NCBI GenBank assembly: GCA_030248295.1 | Contig: JASANH010000487.1 | Coordinates: forward strand, 182,186 to 246,185 | Length of the DNA: 64,000 bases | Direction: 5' to 3' | Source of the DNA: Mesodorylaimus sp. YZB2_4 | Lineage: Eukaryota; Nematoda; Enoplea; Dorylaimida; Dorylaimidae | Shown here: one piece after another, positions 27,901 through 50,291 of the stretch | Layout: every line of letters starts with the position of its first letter | How positions within the stretch are numbered: the stretch's first letter is position 1 | Position numbers and translations under genes: made by a program | The notes under the pieces: generated by a model | Seen by the model: only the letters and a program-made list of their open reading frames with translations | The model's database searches: none | Told to the model about the DNA's origin: nothing

Positions 27901-30497
27901 GCAAGGTAAGTGGCCGAGTGGAGGGAAAATAGGGGGCCAGACTGAGTACGCTGTTGTCATGGTAGGTTACTCCTATGCTTTTAGTGGATGAAGAAGTGGA
28001 AGGCCCGTATTACACGCACCTTGCCGCGGCGCCGTCAGTGGAGAAAATGCGGGCGTTGTTGGAGGAACGGTACGGGGAGAAAGGCGCCGCTGTACGAATC
28101 GAAAAGGTGTGCTATACAAACAGAGAGGGCAAGACTCCGGATGGATGTCCAATAGCCAAATGGGTAAGGATTTCCCGGATGATTGAAGCATTTGTTTGCA
28201 ACTGGTCTTACTAATTTTAGGTGATTCGGCGAAGCGGGCCCGAAGAGAAGATCCTGTGCGTCGTGCGACAACGGCCCCATCACTTTTGTTCCACTGCCGT
28301 CATGGCCATTTGTATCGTGATTTGGGACGGAGTGGTGCGACAGCAAGCTGACGATCTGTACAGTTACTTGGTCGATGTGCTGCCCAAGTACGGCATCACG
28401 ACGAATCGACGATGCGAGACTAATGAGAAGTATGTGGGGAAGGGTATCCACTGATCTTGATCTTGAGCTTGCTCTTCTAAAGAATAGTCAAGGGCCCTGT
28501 GCCTGTTTTACCCCCCACCCCAAAATGATGGCTTATAGAAACGAGGGAATCATCGCTGGCGGCCGCTAGCTTGATATAAACTAGTAAGAAGTGCAGCTCC
28601 TTCAACAAAACTGGCAAAGTTAAGAAATGGCGGGAAAATTAGCATATAAGTTAGTTATCACCCACTTAAGCATCCGCACCTCGTCCATACTTGACTCGAT
28701 ATGGTTTTGGGTGCTCATAAATTCTGGGGCGCGTGCGCCACGTTTAAGTACCCTGGATTCCCTAGCTCATTCCATCCACGCCACTGAAGCCACTGCTTTG
28801 GAGTCCATGATCAGGTAGTTCTGTTTTGCGCTTTTAGGCGGTTGTGCGCTTGTCAAGGCATCAATCAAAGTATCGGTGGGGCATCGTTCTCGTTCGGTTG
28901 CTCGTGGTCCATGTACAGCAACTCGTGCAAATTCTGCAAATCTAGGAATGATGTGAAGAAGTTCAAACTGACGCCTGATGCCGACAGCAAACTGGAAAAT
29001 ATACTGGAAGAAAAATGCCACAAATTGGCCGATGCTGTGGGGCCCGTGTTCAAGCGCATGGCACCTGCCTGCTATCGAAATCAGGTTTGTACTGTAGTTC
29101 CAAGTTAAAGATAGGGTATCTTTGGACGTGTGATTGTGGTTGCAGACCTGTTACAGCGACCTAGCGCAATCGTGCCGATTGGGTTATGTGCCTCGTGGAC
29201 CATTTTCGGGCATAACGGCGTGCGTGGACTTCTGCGCCCACGCGCACAAGGATATCCATAATATGAACAATGGATGCACAGTGGTCGTCACGCTGACCAA
29301 GCATCGTGGGTTTGATAAACCGGACGACGAGCAGTTGCATGTATTGCCCCTATGCGTGCTGGATACAACCGATGAATTTGGAAGCCAAGAAAACCAGTGG
29401 AGAAAGGTGGGAAGTGGTTGCTTTGAGCGAGGTGCTATTTGCAAAAGACTGTTGCATTATAGACACAAAGCGGCTCGCTGGAAATGCTCGGAGCGTACCC
29501 AATGAACCATCGCTTGCGTCGTAATCCTTTGCCCAGTTGCAAGGAGCGGACGAAGATGCTGAAACAGTCGGGTCGTCCCATGAAATCGAAGCAGCCACGG
29601 TTGGAAACAAGAACTCCGGAACCGGCCGATCCATCTCAGACGCCAACAGCTTATAGCAACTGGCCGAGTTTCAGTGCTATAAACGATGCCAGTCGTGGGA
29701 CAACGGACAGCGGGAACGGAGTGGTCGGACAAGCGCGATTGCCCTCCATGAACACATTTTCGCAGTTCTGTTCGTCGCGAATTCAACCCGGTCAGGACTT
29801 GGGTGCGTTCTCGTGTGCAAACGGCCCCATCTTGTACGACGGGACCAGTGCACCATCGACGTCATCTCAGCTGGTTGCCCCCTACGATCTCGCTGGATTC
29901 GCTCAGGGATCACGAACGCCTACTTCGGTCTCGTGCGACACTGGAGGAGGTGCGTGCGGAGAAGATAAAAGTATTTACGTGGCTTATACGGATAATCGAG
30001 ACGCGTTCAACGATCCGCGCGTGGGAGGAGTAGCCATCGCCTTGTCGCACGGAAGCGTGCTGCTGGAAGTGGCCAAACGGGAATTACATGCAACGACGGC
30101 GTTGAAGACGCCCGATCGACGCGATCCGAAACGTATTAGCTTGGTTTTCTATCAGCACAAACGTCTGAACTATAAAAATCATGGAGCGGAAGAAGTTGAG
30201 AAGAAAACAGCAGCCAAGAACGCGGCCAAGGACTCGGATCCAACATCGGCCGCGCTATCGAGCGACGACGAGTTTGGCGACAAGCCGTCATTGGAAGAGG
30301 AGAAATGGCCGCTTTTGCCACCGCTGAAGCAAAATGGTGAATGGCGAGTGGTCGGGGCGCAGAATCTATGCTCGACGTTGATTAGAGACAAGCTGGTCAC
30401 GGCGTCATCTTTGGGAACGTGCGAGTATCAGATGACGCAGAAGTACGTGAGTCAAGTCCCGAGTACTAATCTGGTGGAGAGGAAGGATAAGAAGTAA
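24912..30497 (+). CDS. TET: TET methylcytosine dioxygenase
   Basis: Fe(II)/2-oxoglutarate dioxygenase that oxidises 5-methylcytosine in DNA. Exons: 24912-24959, 25331-27905, 27985-28163, 28221-28429, 28838-29084, 29146-29406, 29463-30497; about 1517 residues in frame. The start exon is inferred from an ATG frame with a perfect donor. Residues 17-875 are low-complexity and rich in Q, H, N and S; no CXXC finger is visible, so it resembles TET2 architecture. The Cys-rich part follows ([48 protein letters not shown]). The double-stranded beta-helix has the Fe-binding HKD in [15 protein letters not shown]. After a low-complexity insert of about 170 residues come the distal His in KRELHATT and the 2OG-binding Arg in [10 protein letters not shown]. 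All catalytic residues seen are intact. The insert is much shorter than in vertebrate TETs. Confidence 0.94.
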
Positions 30498-33400
30498 GCC
30501 AAACAATGGCAGCGTTTTGAAATCTTTTTTCTACGTTATGATGTGATTTTTTAATTGTTTATAAATAAGTAGATGGACAGCGGATATTTTTGTATGATCA
30601 TTTAGTGCAGGTTTAGGTGTTTCTTATTTTTTTGTGAAGGATTTTACGTGAACGCGCCTCTCTGATGATAACAGGATCCCATTCGCCGCTCTGCGCATCA
30701 CTGCCAATCAGTTTGATAAGTTATTGAGAAGGGGAAGGTTCCTGTACCGCAAGATCTTTCATTGAATGTGTGATTTTTGTTCAGCTTTGTCAAGAAACGT
30801 TTTTCATTGAATGGTTGTTTTGAAGCATCGTTTGATTTTGTCAGCGTCAAATCGAATGCTGCCATTTATCAGGTCTTGGGCGTGTGGTCTGTTTTTTAGT
30901 TCCTTCGAGTCGATATTTTGTTAATCTGTGCATATACGCTTTTTATGCTTTTTGAATAGTGTTTATTCGGAAATGTAGGTTCTGTGCGTGCAGTGGAGTA
31001 CCAAAGATGATGGTAGTGACACATACACCTGTGCCCACTTCTAGGCGTATCTGTGCGCACTGTACTTGCACTGCTTGATGTATGTATGGATGAAACTGAT
31101 GACACTGGTGAGTAAGAGGTAGCATGATAGTGACACTGGACCAGTGGACGCATAGGCGGATGCAGCTTGCACCAAATGTCTGATATGCTGCAAACGACCA
31201 TCCCGAGTCCAGTACTGCCTGGTATGGGGGAGGATCGACCTTACCTGGGCTGACTGCTGGTTGGCTGCGGGCAAAACGAGAAATGGTCACGGGCAAAGAC
31301 CCTAATCATTTTCTGCAAACTGCTGTCGGATCTTTGGGCAGCTTTCCTGTTCCTGAGCAACTGTGCCAGGCCTCTCATACTTCTCACTTGCTCTGGACTT
31401 TGTAACTATGAGGGACTTAGGTGACAAATTTGTGCCCAGCATTTGACTTTATCCACCACCACTGTTCTTGCACCCCTTCTGCCCACGGCTTCGTGGCTTT
31501 AAAGAAAATGGAAAACGTGCCCATAATGCTTTACTGAAGCCGATCGGAGCACCATGCCCAGTAAAATCCTTGGCTGGCTTAGGGTAAACAATAGAACTTG
31601 CCAGACAAAGGCTGAAACCTACTGCAATGACCACACGTAATCCATGGCACCTCGTGCTGACACCGAGTTCCTTACCGACGCACCACAAGGGCGATTGCGA
31701 CATCAGTTCGGATTCAAGGTCTGACAGACCAGCCAGTTCAGACCTAGACCAGTCCTCAACCTGCCTGAAAATCGAATCAGCCACTCTTGGACTTGGCTAT
31801 GACTGAGCTGAGAAATCCCACCAGCAAATTCCACGCGAAAAGCTGTCATTTTCGATTATGTAGTAGACTGCGAGCAAGACTCGCATGGCTGCCGACACGA
31901 CACAGGTCCCATTGCGCGTGCGGGCAACAATACAGGCAAACTGCCATGCATTCCTGAAGCTGCGATCAACTCTGAAACTAGCATAGCAGCTTCCTAGAAA
32001 TGGCTGTGAGTGGCAGAGTCACCTGCTGCACAACATGCGGCCACACAGGACCCTACCTCACATTGCTCTTCACAGACTGTATCTGATTTCTGATTTTGAC
32101 ATCACCGAAGAGGGAGGGCGGCAAGTCTGATTCTGAGAATTAAGCGTCGTTTGAGGCTGCTTTATGCAGTAGTCACCTTTCGCGTCTCCCCACTCCAACT
32201 CCATTTTCAGTCGTGCTGAGGAACAAGCATACCCGTATATCCTGCAAATGCCACGATCCTTGACTTCCTTACCGCGAGCAGGCCATGTGGACTTTGCACT
32301 GGCCCAAGCAACCTGTCGATTTTGATCGTGAGACAGTGTACAGTGGCCTGCACTCTGTGCTCCCTTTTGGGGTCAATCGACCTTTCGTCAACTCTGCCAG
32401 ACGGTCGGGTCTTGTCTGCTCTCTGAAAATAAAATTCCTCGTTTTCACTGGGATCACTGAGGATGCTTGTGATCCCCATTCTTGAAGCACTGAACCAATT
32501 AGAGCAATAGATTATTGGGGTGCAATGGAGCAGTGTTCCCGAGTGACTTTGAGATTATGGGCTTGGGTGCCCGATCGTGACTGGTATCAGCGTTCGCGAC
32601 CTGACTGCTTACCTGTTTTTCGTTTCCCATCTTCACTAAAAAATAGATGAGTGAGGTTACGTGAACGGGTGCCTAGCGCACTGGCCGAGAGACCTCAATT
32701 ATAACCTCGGGCCGGACCTCTAAAATCCTTTAGCCCTCACTCACGATCAGATCCTGGAAGGTACATAAAGCTTGTATCTGAACTATGGATACCCAAGTCA
32801 TACGATAGATTTTGATTTGATTCGATTTTGATTATAATTTTGCCGTTCCCGTTATTTTTATTGCTATCACTAACAAAAGCGCTTATTACGAGTATTACGG
32901 CCTATAGCACAGTACATACCAGTAATGGCCTTATAGGTACTGTAAGAACATATACGCCGGACTGAACTCCCTTCAGCCTTCAGACTGTATGTATCCCCTG
33001 CTGTATGTCCCTTTTGAAATACTACAACGACCAGGGTAACAAGTGGGGTTCACAACACTAAAATTACATACTATGCCAGGTAACAATTCCATGCTCTTAG
33101 CAAACAGTGCCTCATCAGTGTGGCAGTGGGTAGCCCCATAGAATCACTTCGAGCTTATGCTTGGAATGACGTTGCAAGTCTATAGATGGATAAAGAAGAC
33201 AGAGGCAATGGTTTCTAGGTTACTACAGCTTTGGATAGCCATTGTCGGCACTTACAGTAGGAACAAAATTTGAAAAACCCGCCGTATGTTTTGATTGGCA
33301 GGTTTGGTGTCTTCTTATATCATTGCGGCATATTTTCTGCGCCCGCTTTCTCATTCTGCATGTGCGCGGCGTTGGCTGCTGATGAGCATCACTGGCTACT

Positions 33401-33697
33401 TTACAATGAAATGTAGTCATTGATAGAATTCTGGATTACCTTGTTTCCAGGTTTGTCACACTAAGAATGGTATTGTGGCGGCAAGAATAATTCACGATTG
33501 AGTCAGTTGTTCCAGGAGGTCAGTAGTGACAAGTGCTTTTCCTTGTTATTGTGGACTCTTCATCCCAGACCTAATTATTTGGTACATACCTATACCCATA
33601 TGTACTGTTTTGGGTTTCCTATGGATACATTACAGTCAGGCCCACCTACGTAACTTGTAGTTATTGATTCATTCAGTCCAACTTTATTTTCAGACAG
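30498..33697. other. Gene-poor intergenic region with repeat copy C
   Basis: No coding gene is supported; the longest frames have no motif and biased composition. It contains the RING-flank repeat copy C (32216-32680). The rest is unremarkable AT-rich sequence. Confidence 0.55.
32216..32680 (+). repeat. RING-less copy C of the RING-gene repeat unit
   Basis: 32216-32452 matches the region upstream of RING copy B (8332-8090), and 32512-32680 matches its downstream block (6968-6796), in the same order and orientation. The RING gene between them is missing, leaving about 60 bp. This looks like an internal-deletion derivative of one repeat unit. Confidence 0.7.
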
Positions 33698-43325
<9,628 letters not shown>

Positions 43326-43826
43326 CCCTAATCTCAGAGAATCGCGTAAGACTTAAACGTGGCCAGGGCAGGACTTGTTTTGTAATGAATGTCTTCCGTC
43401 CAGACAGCTTGTACTAATCGATATTATGGCTCGTACCTCCTCGGTCGTATGGCATCCCGTTTTGCCAGTTGGTGGAGATGTCCCCTGCGCCTGGTAGCGT
43501 TTGGTTCGCATTGGTAGTGAGAGGTTTTATCCGAGGTTGTAAATAGTTGATGTTGAGTGCGTGTATTTGTAAAACTGTTTCAACGGGCCCTCTTTATTGT
43601 TCGGAATGCTTATTAGTGATATTTTTCACATTGCTTTTTCCTCTTTTACTGTTGTCGTGTCTGAGACTGCCGATGCGTGATCAACCAGTAAATTCCTACA
43701 TCTTTGGCTGGTGAGGGCGAAGTGAAGTGAGCAATGGGTGGTGATGACCTGATGTGTCTTGAAGGGTGGATGTTGTGCAGTGCTGATGGAGGTGACATTT
43801 CAGCTTTAGACCATCGATCACGCAAA
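43326..43826. other. Intergenic AGAP-LSM5
   Basis: No gene is seen. It is the AGAP 3' flank and LSM5 promoter. TTTAG, acceptor-like, is 17 bases before the LSM5 ATG. Confidence 0.5.
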
Positions 43827-44446
43827 ATGGCTGCATCGACCGCTGTGAATCCGTCGACTTTGCTTCCGTTAGAATTGGTTGATAAATGCATCGGATCGCG
43901 AATCTGGATTATTATGAAGAACGATAAGGAGCTGGTTGGAACCTTACTCGGCTTTGATGATTACGTCAATATGGTAGGGCTGGGTGGCGTGGTGGGGCCC
44001 TACTGGTCAAAAGAGTTTTGTGCGTCGCCCCTCGTGCTGCCGTTTTAACCGATCAGAAAGGCTGACGTGGCGAAATGGATTCCAAGTCACGCACCTGTTC
44101 TATGAGATAATGGGAAATCACAAGGTCTCTTACACGTGCTGGAACAGGCATGCTAATGGACTAGGAGAGGAATTCCAAGTCCTTCGAGAAGCTGCTGGCT
44201 GATGTTGGCTTAGTATTTGGATAGCAGCAGTGCTGGTTAGGCTTGCAATAGGATCTGCTGCCAAATACCACTTTTGCTACCATTCTAAAAATAGAACCAA
44301 TTTTCTATTTTATTTAGGTTTTGGAAGACGTCGTTGAATATGAGTCAACACCGGAAGGCAAGCGGGTCACGAAATTAGATCAGATCTTGTTAAATGGAAA
44401 CCACATCACTATGTTAGTGCCTGGTGGCGAAGGTCCAGAAGTGTGA
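43827..44446 (+). CDS. LSM5: U6 snRNA-associated Sm-like protein LSm5
   Basis: Subunit of the LSm2-8 ring that binds the 3' end of U6 snRNA in the spliceosome and of the LSm1-7 ring in mRNA decay. Two exons, 43827-43973 and 44318-44446, give 91 residues, the same length as human LSm5. The Sm1 motif ([37 protein letters not shown]) and Sm2 motif ([16 protein letters not shown]) are intact, ending in GEGPEV. The 344-bp intron splits between VNM and VLED. It is immediately upstream of the SLC34 gene on the same strand, with about 560 bp between coding parts. Confidence 0.97.
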
Positions 44447-44859
44447 CGAGATGGGTTTGTGCTACCCACGTTGTTATTGTCATGTCTAGAATCATGCGGG
44501 TGATTCGTACTCGTTACGCGCCTATGAAATTTTGCAACTTCTTTCATGTCTTTTTCACGTGCACTTGAATAATGCGTATGACTCTAGCACGTGACTAGTG
44601 TGAGTTTTGTTGACGATGCGACTGCCAACTGAAAAAGGCGGGCAAGAGGAGGTGCATGGGGGGCGAATGGCTTTCACTCTAGTTAGGCGGAAGTGGGCGG
44701 ACTAGCGGCTCGAATTTAGACAGCCACAGGGCCGGGGCTGTTTCGTATTGACGCACAAGCACGAGGATGAAGACCCCAGGCGCCAGTCGGTGAACTTTGG
44801 AACTAGGCGCCGGTGCAGACGGGGGGGGGGTGATCCCTGCGTGGCTGATTCAGCTGGTT

Positions 44860-44880
44860 CACGTGACGGGAGCTATATAA
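44860..44880 (+). promoter_or_regulatory. TATA box and E-box upstream of SLC34
   Basis: CACGTG (E-box) at 44860-44865 and TATATAA at 44874-44880 lie about 130 bp before the SLC34 start codon, with a run of G at about 44821-44830 upstream. Spacing fits a transcription start near 44905. The function is inferred from position and motif only. Confidence 0.55.
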
Positions 44881-45008
44881 GCTGACGGCGGGGGCTGGCA
44901 AGAAGTGAGCTACTCGAAGGAGTAAGAAAGCTTTGCTTCTTGAAAATCACCTTCCGCTCGTCGAAGCTTGCGGGAATTCTTTCAAAGTCTATCGTTCAAC
45001 GTCCTCAA

Positions 45009-48000
45009 ATGAAAGACTCGTATTTGTTCTCCAAATATGGGAAGCTGACGATACCTCAAGTACGTGTTTGTGCTGTGCATGGTTCCCGTCAGAGAGTGGT
45101 CCTGTGCTGGGACCTTTCCATGGGGTGCCCTGGAATCCTTGTCAGCCTCCTTATCAAGACATCCGTCAGTTTTTTTCTGATATATGTACTTATCGGCAGC
45201 CTACCTACAGTAGGACTTGGTCGGGTGGGTGTCATGACCTCCCTTGTCAGTCCACTGTGGAGAAGCGGCTGTCCCTCGCACCTGCCAGAATGATGTCTCA
45301 GCCACCTATCAGGTCGAAACACACTGTTCGTTGACTGCTCTGGGTGTTTGGTGCGATGCGAAAAGACCACCTTATTTTGTCTAGGGACACGGGGGCCGGC
45401 CCGCAAGTCACTATGGCTGCTGTGTTTTAGGCACCATCCGAGTACTCATTAGGAGTATCAGACGACAAGAATGAGCCGCAATTGCTCTCGATCAGTCCAC
45501 TTTGCAAATCGGCCCCTGAACCAGGCTACTGCCAGGAGAACCTTGGCAGCGTGTACCCGGACATCGTAGTCTGTGATCCATCGCCAGTCATCGATCAAGC
45601 GGCAAAAAGTAAAGAACTCGATCTTTGGGCACTGCCCGAACTCGACACCGAGGGCCTTGGAGAAAAAACGAAAAGCTGGAATGGTAAGTGCATTGGGGAA
45701 CTTGAGCTGCGGCACGTAGCAGATGTCTAATCTATGAAGACAGATGAGAGTAGATATTTTCTTTGATTCGTCTGCAACGTGCCCTGGTGCAGAGTCCACG
45801 TGAAAATCGAGCCCCTGGAATTATAGGCTCTCTTTTTGACGCAACTTCTTCTTTGCTTCTCGCACTTCCTCGTCACTTTTGCGCCTAATTTACGAGCATA
45901 GGCAGGCTTTGTCGTAAATCTTAGGCTGCAATGCCGAGCCTATGAGGTGGCTGTTGGTTATTGATCGCCACTGACTATTGGTTTTTGCAGAACTCAACTG
46001 CATGCAGCGTGTCCGTGCAGTGACCTGCTGCATATTGAAATTGATTGCTCTGCTGGGTCTGCTCTACTTGTTCATTTATTCGTTGGACATACTCAGTTCG
46101 GCTTTTCGACTGTTGGGAGGCCGTACAGCGGGTGCAGTGTTTCGAGATTCCCAGTTGCTCCGTAATCCAATATGTGGCCTAATGATCGGCGTCTTGGCTA
46201 CGGTTTTGGTCCAATCATCGAGCACTTCCACATCGATCGTGGTCAGCATGGTGGCCTCGGAAAGTAAACTGATTTATCTTTGCATAGCAACATACACAAA
46301 TAGGCAAATTTGGGGTGCTGAAGCCAGATTGTGCGGATGAGGCACGAAACCCTGCTGTGCTAGTGCATAGAGTGCAGAGCGCATAATGCATAGGGGCGGG
46401 GTCCCACATACCCCTATGCGTAGTACCTCGCACCTTTGTTCTGAGGCCACGGATCACACGAGATTAGTCAACCTGGTGAACCTGGCAGCCAATGTCAATA
46501 ACTTGTCGCATATCTAAACACTGACAGGCGGTCACATTGCAAGGATAGGCTGATTCCTTGACAGTTTGGTCGACATGTGTGCGCTGTAAGATGGCGGCTG
46601 TATAAACAATGAACCATGAGCTGTTTCACATCAATCTGCTGGTGTGTACACTGGAAATGCGCATTGCTTGTGCTCTAAAAATGCCACTTGAAAAGAACAA
46701 TGGGCCTCGCTGTGGGAAGAGGTGTCGCCTACAGTCAGCCACTTGGTTCTTTATAAATTTTATAGATTAAGCCACACTGTTCCAAGGGGGGGGAGTGTCA
46801 CCGTTTCCCCACTGCCTTAAAATTAGGAGCTTCCCGTAAATTGTAGTTCTGGACGTCCGCACGGCTATTCCAATCATAATGGGTGCAAACATCGGTACAT
46901 CCATGACCAACACATTAGTCAGCGTTGCGCACAGCAGCGACCGCGCTCAATTTCGACGTGCTTTCGCCGGCGCAACAGTGCACGACATGTTCAATTGGAT
47001 GACAGTCATCGTCCTGCTGCCTTTGGAAGCCGCCTTCGGTAAGTGCCTTTGTTACTGCTGGCTGTCCTCTTGAAACTGATGAGCATCTCACGTCTGGCTA
47101 ACTGCAGGCTATCTATACCATACCTCCACTGCCATCATCCAAGCCATGGATCTGAATAAAGGTGGCAACACTGAACCACCCCAACTGCTGGCAGTTTTGA
47201 CCAAGCCTCTGGCCGACTTGACCATTCAGGTATGTGTTCCTGCTCCGTTCTTGTTTTCTTGATCAGCCATAACGTTTTTTATTTCTTCTAGCTAGATAAG
47301 TCGATCATTGAAAAGCTGGCCACTGGTCAAATCGATCCCGAAAGTGTTGACAGTTTGATTAAACGGTACTGCGACGGCAAGGCTTCGATCGGGCTCAACG
47401 TCACTGCAGCGAATTCTAGTCTGGATGCTATTCCTGGCGACAATAGCTCACAGGGGACTCTATGTAAGTCACGATTTTATGTCTCCCCTATCTGTTGCAC
47501 ATGGTTATGGTAATGTGTTTAGGTAGCCATATCTTCGCCAGCTGGCAAATAGGGGATGCAGTGGTTGGTATCATACTGCTGATCGCCTCCTTGGCCATCC
47601 TTATCGGATGTTTGATTTGTATTGTGAAGCTACTGAGTTCGGTACTACGTGGACGAGTGGTCAAGATCGTACACAAGACGGTCAACGCTGAATTGCCTGG
47701 TCGATGCGGATTTCTAACTGGGTGAGCTGCCCTTACTTTGGAGGTGGAAGATAGGTCAAAGTGCCCACATCATTAACCTACTATGTTTTCTTGTTTCAGT
47801 TACTTGGCTCTCATTGTTGGTGCCATGATGACCATTCTGGTTCAGTCATCCAGCGTCTTTACATCCGCTCTGACTCCGTTGGTCGGTCTTGGTGTACTGT
47901 CCGTCGAGCGCATGTATCCATTGACCTTGGGTTCCAATGTGGGCACTACATTCACCAGCGTTCTGGCCGCCATGGCGAGTCCTGCTCGGACGATGCCGAG

Positions 48001-48616
48001 TGCTCTGCAGATTTCCCTGTGCCACCTATTTTTCAATTTGACGGGCATTCTTCTCTTCTTTCCGATTCCCTGCACCCGTATTCCTATCGCAATGGCCAAA
48101 ATGATGGGCGAGAAGACAGGCAAGTATCGTTGGTTCGCAGTCCTCTACGTGGTCGCGGCCTTCTTCCTCTTACCCGCTTCCATATTTGGACTGTCTACAT
48201 TGGGCAACGTGGTCCTGCTGTCGGTCGGATCGCCCATCGTCATTCTATTGGCAATCATAATTGTCATAAACATTCTGCAAAGCAAGTGTCCCAACGTGCT
48301 CCCGAAATGCATACGAACGTGGGACAGGTTGCCCAAGTGGATGCACTCGTTGGCCCCCTACGATCGTCTCATTACTTCCTGTCTCTCGGCTTGTCCTTGC
48401 AGTCGATCGAACTGGTGCTGCTGCGAGACTCCGGCCACAACTGCACAAAGTTCAACCACATTGGCTGCGTCGGAATCGAGACGCAAGTTAGTGAACACGA
48501 GTACAGTAAACAGCCGAGCCCCATCCCCGACGAGGTACGCAGCCAGTCGAAGATCGCTGCTAGAGCTTATCGATGAGCAAGCACTCGCCCATACTCAACC
48601 CGGTACCGTCATCTAA
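45009..48616 (+). CDS. SLC34: Sodium-dependent phosphate cotransporter, SLC34 (NaPi-II) family
   Basis: Plasma-membrane Na+/inorganic phosphate symporter. Exons: 45009-45059, 45431-45683, 45991-46263, 46847-47038, 47108-47229, 47292-47463, 47523-47721, 47800-48616; all in phase, 692 residues, the same size as human NaPi-IIb. Both inverted repeats carry the QSSS signature: [12 protein letters not shown] in the first and [14 protein letters not shown] in the second. [14 protein letters not shown] and [14 protein letters not shown] follow each. Between them is a large extracellular loop (about residues 300-350) with NVT and NSS glycosylation sites. The first ~110 residues are cytosolic. A Cys cluster ([15 protein letters not shown]) precedes the Ser-rich cytosolic tail, as in IIb isoforms. 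Phosphate absorption is the expected role. Confidence 0.95.
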
Positions 48617-49462
48617 AGTTCTTTGTTTTGTATTTACTTTTGAATGTTCGTGTGTTAAAAATTTGCTCAGCTTATCGTTAGAGAGAATATTTATTTTGAC
48701 CTTTAGATGGGTTTGCGTATGCGAGTGTGCTAGCAGACTGTGCTGGTAACTGGAATTGCGCTCGATGTGCCATTGGTTTTTGAAAGCTTTATATTTTTTG
48801 GAGTTCTACGCCGATTCAGATGAACAGTATAAAATAAGACCGTGTAAAACTATCATGACAGATTGAGGTCTACAGTAAGAAGATGGAAGAGGTCTTGCAA
48901 GAACCTTTGTTCGCCCAGGATTGACTTTTCGAATATATCGAGGGCAGTCCTACAGTACGTGCATTATTCGGAAGATGAGGGTAGTCCCGAAAAAAGCCAA
49001 AGCGGGTAAATACGGATTATTTGCCTTAGAACTCGAGAACAGAAACCAATCAGATACTCTTATTGAACCACGAGGGTATGAGTATTGACAAAGAAAATTC
49101 GCAGCCGTATTTATTTATGCGGTGGCATGATCAGCTTACAGAAGCGCATGCACGATCGTCATCCCTTCAAATCACTCATGACACGATGCAGAGCAAATTC
49201 ACAATCGATCACCAAGGTCTGAATCAACGTGCTCTCGACTCGACCAATGTCTTATTTCTGTTGGCCGAGCATTTGCTTCCATATGGCCAGAAATTCTAAG
49301 ACGAAAGATACTAAGATTGAGGTTTTTTGCGGGAATCGAAACTGGCTAGTCTTAGCTATTGTGAACCCCCACAAAGTAAAATCCTGAATTTGTAGCTTCC
49401 ATTTGTTCTTAGAAACATATTCAGAGGCTCCTTAGACCCAATATCAGCTAATATAATCGATT
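48617..49462. other. Convergent 3' region between SLC34 and EF-hand gene
   Basis: AT-rich 3' flanks of two convergent genes. A 78-codon open frame at 49063-49299 has no recognisable motif and is not called. Confidence 0.5.
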
Positions 49463-50291
49463 TCAAACTTGCGAATCGACACAATGGCAAGTCTGACAAT
49501 AAGCCGCTACGTCCTGGACCACGTGGCTAAACTTCGATCCCTCAGGAGCATACTCAAGAGGCTTACTGTTCCAGACAGGGTCCAAAGGTGGACACATTCG
49601 AAGTGGGAGACTTTCGAGTAAACGGCGCTCACCCTTGAAATCGATCTTTCCGTCCTTGTTCTTGTCATATTCCTTAATCATGAGTGCTGCTTCCTTGTCC
49701 GTCAACGGTGTCCCCAATTTGGCCATGGTCGTTCGCAATTCACTCAGGGAGATAAACCCGTCTTTGTTGATATCAAACATCTGAATAATAAGCTGGGCTG
49801 ATAAGACCAAAAAGAGCCGCACCAATCCTACCTGGAAAGCTTCTTTGGCTTCTTCCTCCACGTTCGGCTTGGACGACTTGCGTGCGCGGGTTAACATGGC
49901 CAGGAACTCGTTCAGGTCGATCTTGTTATCGTCTAAAGCGATGGGTTCTTGCGGGAAGCCAATGCTGTCACACCAGTGCCCACCCATTCCTGAATACTGA
50001 TCAGCGGAAGTACTTACGGTTGGAATCGACGGCATTGAGCATGGTTTTGGCCTGGTCCAGGGTCACCTTGCATCCCAACTTGTCCATCGACATTTTCAGT
50101 TCTTCCAAGCTGATGACTCCATCCTTGTTCGCGTCCATCGCCTTGAACTCGGCCAGGAAGGCTTTCATCTCCGTCTCGCTTACACCATACTTCTTGGCCT
50201 AAATTTGTATCCACATACTGCACGTCAAAAGGCACGCAAGGTTAGATTAACATCGTACCAGGTCTTTGATGCTCATTCCCTTGCCGCTCAT
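49463..50291 (-). CDS. Calmodulin/troponin C-like protein with four EF-hands
   Basis: Calcium-sensor protein. Exons on the minus strand: 50291-50259, 50198-50018, 49932-49832, 49780-49463. The start MSGKGMSIKDLAKKYGVSE is preceded by a good context. Four EF-hand loops: DANKDGVISLEE, DSNHDNKIDLNE (N at the sixth position instead of G), DINKDGFISLSE and DKNKDGKIDFK-. The unspliced last exon gives 210 residues and a Cys-containing tail (CQTCHCVDSQV), but it breaks the last loop (G instead of E at position 12). A donor-like AAGG|GTGAGC right there (about 49626) suggests a further intron whose acceptor I cannot place with confidence, for example TTTAG near 49527. The C-terminus is therefore uncertain. 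Target proteins are unknown. Confidence 0.75.

Noticed and set aside
47842-48576. Long reading frames in other frames over the last SLC34 exon
   Set aside because: Shadows of the SLC34 coding frame, which has the conserved transporter motifs.
49063-49299. 78-codon open frame between SLC34 and the EF-hand gene
   Set aside because: No motif, no splice signals, and located in a convergent 3' region.
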